Assembly: GCA_020050475.1 (NCBI GenBank)
Contig: JAGVKP010000063.1
Location: 1-8,989, forward strand
Origin: Candidatus Babeliales bacterium
GTDB taxonomy: Bacteria; Babelota; Babeliae; Babelales; JACPOV01
Length of the DNA: 8,989 nt
Reading direction: 5' to 3'
A program made the translations under genes and the position numbers. Below are positions 6,665-8,989 of this stretch, piece by piece (positions within the stretch are counted from its first letter, which is position 1; each line of letters opens with the position of its first letter). Below the pieces are notes generated by a model, which did no database searches, had not been told where the DNA came from, and saw only the letters and a list, made by a program, of their open reading frames with translations.

Positions 6665-8989
6665 TGCGGCTTTTCAAGTGAACTTGCAAGCGCTTTGAGT
6701 TTTGCATCATCTTGAGCAAACGCAAGATCATCAGGTGATGATCCGGTTACCGGTGGCAGGAGTGCACCAGTGGATGCGGCCGCTGCCTCGATGCGATTAT
6801 CTTCGTCAAAGAGCGAATGCTTGCGATAGCTATCGATGGTTCGTTCAGCAAACGTAACATCCGGCTTGAAAAACCAGCGTGTAATAGGATCACGTAAATT
6901 TTCAAAACAGAGCGCATCTTCAAGGTTTGACTGCGCATACGCTAATTTTTGCTGCGTAAACTGCTCGACACCCCCGCGCAAGCGCGGCTCAATAATTACC
7001 GGTGCAATAAAAATCAGTAGATTATTTTTCTGGAGATTCTTTTCTTCAGCTTTAAAAAACCAACCGATAAGTGGAATTTTACTCAACAGTGGTGTCTGGT
7101 TGACTGAAATATTTTCGCGATCACGAATAAGACCACCAAGCGCCAAAATTTCTCCACTACCGACATTTGCCGAAGTCTGAACGACGCGGGTAATACGATT
7201 ATTACTCACATTAGAGACAAACTCATTCAAATTAACCGTCACTTGTAGATTAACATTATTTGTTAAACTAATATGCGGTAAAATATCGACCGTCAATCCG
7301 GCAGTTACCGTTTCAAAACGCAACGCAACTGACGTATTGGCAGTATCGGCATCACCTTTAATCAATCGCTCCTGCTGAATGGTCACCGTCGCTTGTTGGT
7401 GATTTGTGGTAACCAAAAATGGTTGTGCAAGAATCGTCGTATTGGCAAATCGATTAAGCAGCTGAAAAACTGCCCAAACACCGCCAGTTTGTGCATCACC
7501 AAGCGAAATAATCATGGATCCAGGGGTTGCCAGTGTCGCTAAATTTTGAGGAGATGAAGCGTTCACTGCATTCGGATCAGCATTATTAAGAATCTGCAGG
7601 AGATTTGCCATAAGTGCATCACCCGGCAAAATTGGATCGCCACCCGTTGGGTTATCGATCGTTTTTAATATCGGCGAATTAAGTTGCGCACTCTGGAAAT
7701 TAAATTTTGGCGAAATACTACTTTGCAGCCCTTTTTTATCACGCATTTGCGAGCCGAAAAAGCGATCATTGGTAAGTGTCAGATCAACTATGAGTACTTC
7801 AAGAGCAACCTGCGGTTGTGGTTTGTCTAAATCTTGAATCAACTTTTTGATCCGGATCCAATCGTTTTTTCGTGCTGCAATAATAAGCCGGTTACCGCCA
7901 ATCTGTGTACCTTCGGTCGTTGGTGTGGCAGATCCGGTCGGTGTACCTGCCGGTGCCGTCGGCTGAAGCTGCTCAGTTTTTCGCGTAATTTCTGCTTGGA
8001 CAATCACCCCTTTAAAATACTGCCGCGGTCCCGTCACTTTGCCAGTTGTTTGCGTTGTTTGCGCCTGCGTTGGCGAAACAAGCTGCTGCAATATTGGCGC
8101 AAATTCAGAAGCATTTAAATATTGAAGATCATAAAGATGCAGAATTGATTCGCCTGATTCCAGTGAACGATCAATATATTTAATAATAAAGTCTTTCACC
8201 TGACTAATAGCTCCCGGTGTGCCCATAATGACCAATGAATTAGTCCGCTCAAGCGCAAGTACTTTGGTATTACGCGGAAAATAGGATGCCTGCGGCAATG
8301 GTGCTGCACCGCCATTTTGCTGCTGTTGTTGCGCAAAAAGCTGTTTGTTGAAAAGATCATCAATCGTTGAGGCGCTCACATAATAGAGTGGTAACACTTC
8401 AATCGTATCGCGCAAGCCGCCTTCATCAAGCTCCTGAATAATTTTCATGACCCCGCGAATATTGACCGATTTATCAGTAAGTAAAATTGAGTTCGTTTTC
8501 ATATCGAGCTTAATATCAGCCGTTGGCGAAAGCATATCCTTCAAAACTGCCATAAGATCATTACCAGTGACCTTGATACTGATATTACCAAGATAAAAAA
8601 GAGCGCGAATAATTTGATCAGTATTGGGCAGCTGATCAACCGGCACATCAACAAAAAGCTCAAACGGCTCGCGCATCAAATTCGGATTATCAACCGTTTT
8701 TACGATTGCTTGAAAATCGCCATCCGGTCGCAAGGTATACCCGGCAAGATCTAATAGCATAAGAACTTTTTGCCAGCCTTGCTCAACGGTTATCTTTTCC
8801 TGTAGCCGATAGGTAACACGCGAGGTAATTGCAAGTGCACCTTGCGGCAAGATAATATTGAACCCCAAAAGGGCAGCATACTCATTAATGATATCGGTCA
8901 GCGGTTTACTGACATAATCAAATGCAATACGCTTGGTTGCACTATGTTTTTTTCTTCGTTCATTTTTCATCAGTGCATCAGCAGGCTGA
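6637..8989 (-). CDS. gspD: Secretin, GspD-type outer-membrane secretion channel, 5' end missing
   Basis: Secretins form large multimeric gated channels in the outer membrane for type II secretion, type IV pili or DNA uptake. The frame is open to the right edge: the ATG at 8968-8970 has six in-frame codons before it, no ribosome binding site, and no signal peptide follows it, so the true start is outside. Numbered from that ATG: an N0/STN domain (about 13-90), then three repeats of the secretin N type (about 115-185, 190-268, 275-385), and the C-terminal channel domain (about 386-662) with the family signature around TPLLSKIPLIGWFFK (626-640). The multiple N repeats favour GspD over PilQ. Low-complexity inserts occur at 213-228 (poly-Gln, Gly, Ala, Pro) and 336-358 (Thr, Pro, Gly). 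Residues 400-485 form an unusual insert in the channel domain. About 115 residues follow the channel and may be an S-domain-like, pilotin-binding region. Its stop lies inside eno. Confidence 0.92.
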   Translation of the reverse strand, partial: QPADALMKNERRKKHSATKRIAFDYVSKPLTDIINEYAALLGFNIILPQGALAITSRVTYRLQEKITVEQGWQKVLMLLDLAGYTLRPDGDFQAIVKTVDNPNLMREPFELFVDVPVDQLPNTDQIIRALFYLGNISIKVTGNDLMAVLKDMLSPTADIKLDMKTNSILLTDKSVNIRGVMKIIQELDEGGLRDTIEVLPLYYVSASTIDDLFNKQLFAQQQQQNGGAAPLPQASYFPRNTKVLALERTNSLVIMGTPGAISQVKDFIIKYIDRSLESGESILHLYDLQYLNASEFAPILQQLVSPTQAQTTQTTGKVTGPRQYFKGVIVQAEITRKTEQLQPTAPAGTPTGSATPTTEGTQIGGNRLIIAARKNDWIRIKKLIQDLDKPQPQVALEVLIVDLTLTNDRFFGSQMRDKKGLQSSISPKFNFQSAQLNSPILKTIDNPTGGDPILPGDALMANLLQILNNADPNAVNASSPQNLATLATPGSMIISLGDAQTGGVWAVFQLLNRFANTTILAQPFLVTTNHQQATVTIQQERLIKGDADTANTSVALRFETVTAGLTVDILPHISLTNNVNLQVTVNLNEFVSNVSNNRITRVVQTSANVGSGEILALGGLIRDRENISVNQTPLLSKIPLIGWFFKAEEKNLQKNNLLIFIAPVIIEPRLRGGVEQFTQQKLAYAQSNLEDALCFENLRDPITRWFFKPDVTFAERTIDSYRKHSLFDEDNRIEAAAASTGALLPPVTGSSPDDLAFAQDDAKLKALASSLEKPHYSSIESAN

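Noticed and set aside
6836..7180. Open frame of 114 codons on the plus strand inside the secretin gene
   Set aside because: It is antisense to the highly conserved channel domain, with low-quality composition and no start signal; it is a shadow.
7834..8118. Cys/Arg-rich open frame on the plus strand inside the secretin gene
   Set aside because: The Cys- and Arg-rich composition is what antisense reading of the Thr/Gln/Ala-rich linker gives; no independent evidence of a gene.
1..8989. Mobile elements, CRISPR arrays, tRNA or rRNA genes, toxin-antitoxin or defence genes
   Set aside because: I saw no transposase or integrase, no spaced direct repeats, no tRNA-like cloverleaf, and no defence-type domains in any frame.

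Overview
The window reads as a compact stretch of chromosome from a Gram-negative (double-membrane) bacterium. Two genes require an outer membrane: a beta-barrel protein ending in an aromatic residue, and a secretin of the type II secretion kind. There are no mobile elements, CRISPR arrays, tRNA or rRNA genes, and no gene-free stretch longer than about 180 bases. The housekeeping proteins (AspRS, enolase) are clearly bacterial but divergent, the enolase especially. This would fit an under-sampled, possibly host-associated lineage such as Dependentiae (TM6), but that placement is a guess and no gene here proves it.

Layout, left to right. (1) A rightward outer-membrane beta-barrel gene enters from the left edge and stops at 1798, followed by a strong intrinsic terminator (1818-1858). 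(2) Rightward aspS (1900-3678) encodes aspartyl-tRNA synthetase and has its own extended -10 promoter, squeezed against that terminator. (3) Converging on aspS is a leftward block: a small four-helix membrane protein of unknown function (3706-4116, own promoter), a Dps-family ferritin-like protein (4200-4667) and a small exported protein of unknown function (4671-5240). The last two are separated by 3 bases and form one operon. (4) Rightward eno (5417-6664) encodes a divergent enolase and diverges from the Dps operon. The 176-base region between them holds the Dps-operon promoter and an inverted repeat in front of eno. (5) A leftward secretin gene (6637 to the right edge, 5' end missing) converges on eno, and the two coding regions overlap tail to tail by 28 bp.

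The genes do not form one pathway. They cover translation (AspRS), glycolysis (enolase), iron/oxidative protection (Dps), envelope transport (barrel and secretin) and two unknowns. Several predicted starts were moved inward because a ribosome binding site or a promoter sits inside the longest open frame. I found no convincing new multi-gene system. The points most worth a second look are the altered active-site loops of the enolase, a lysine in place of an acidic ferroxidase ligand in Dps, a histidine in AspRS that suggests a non-discriminating enzyme, and the exported protein coupled to Dps.
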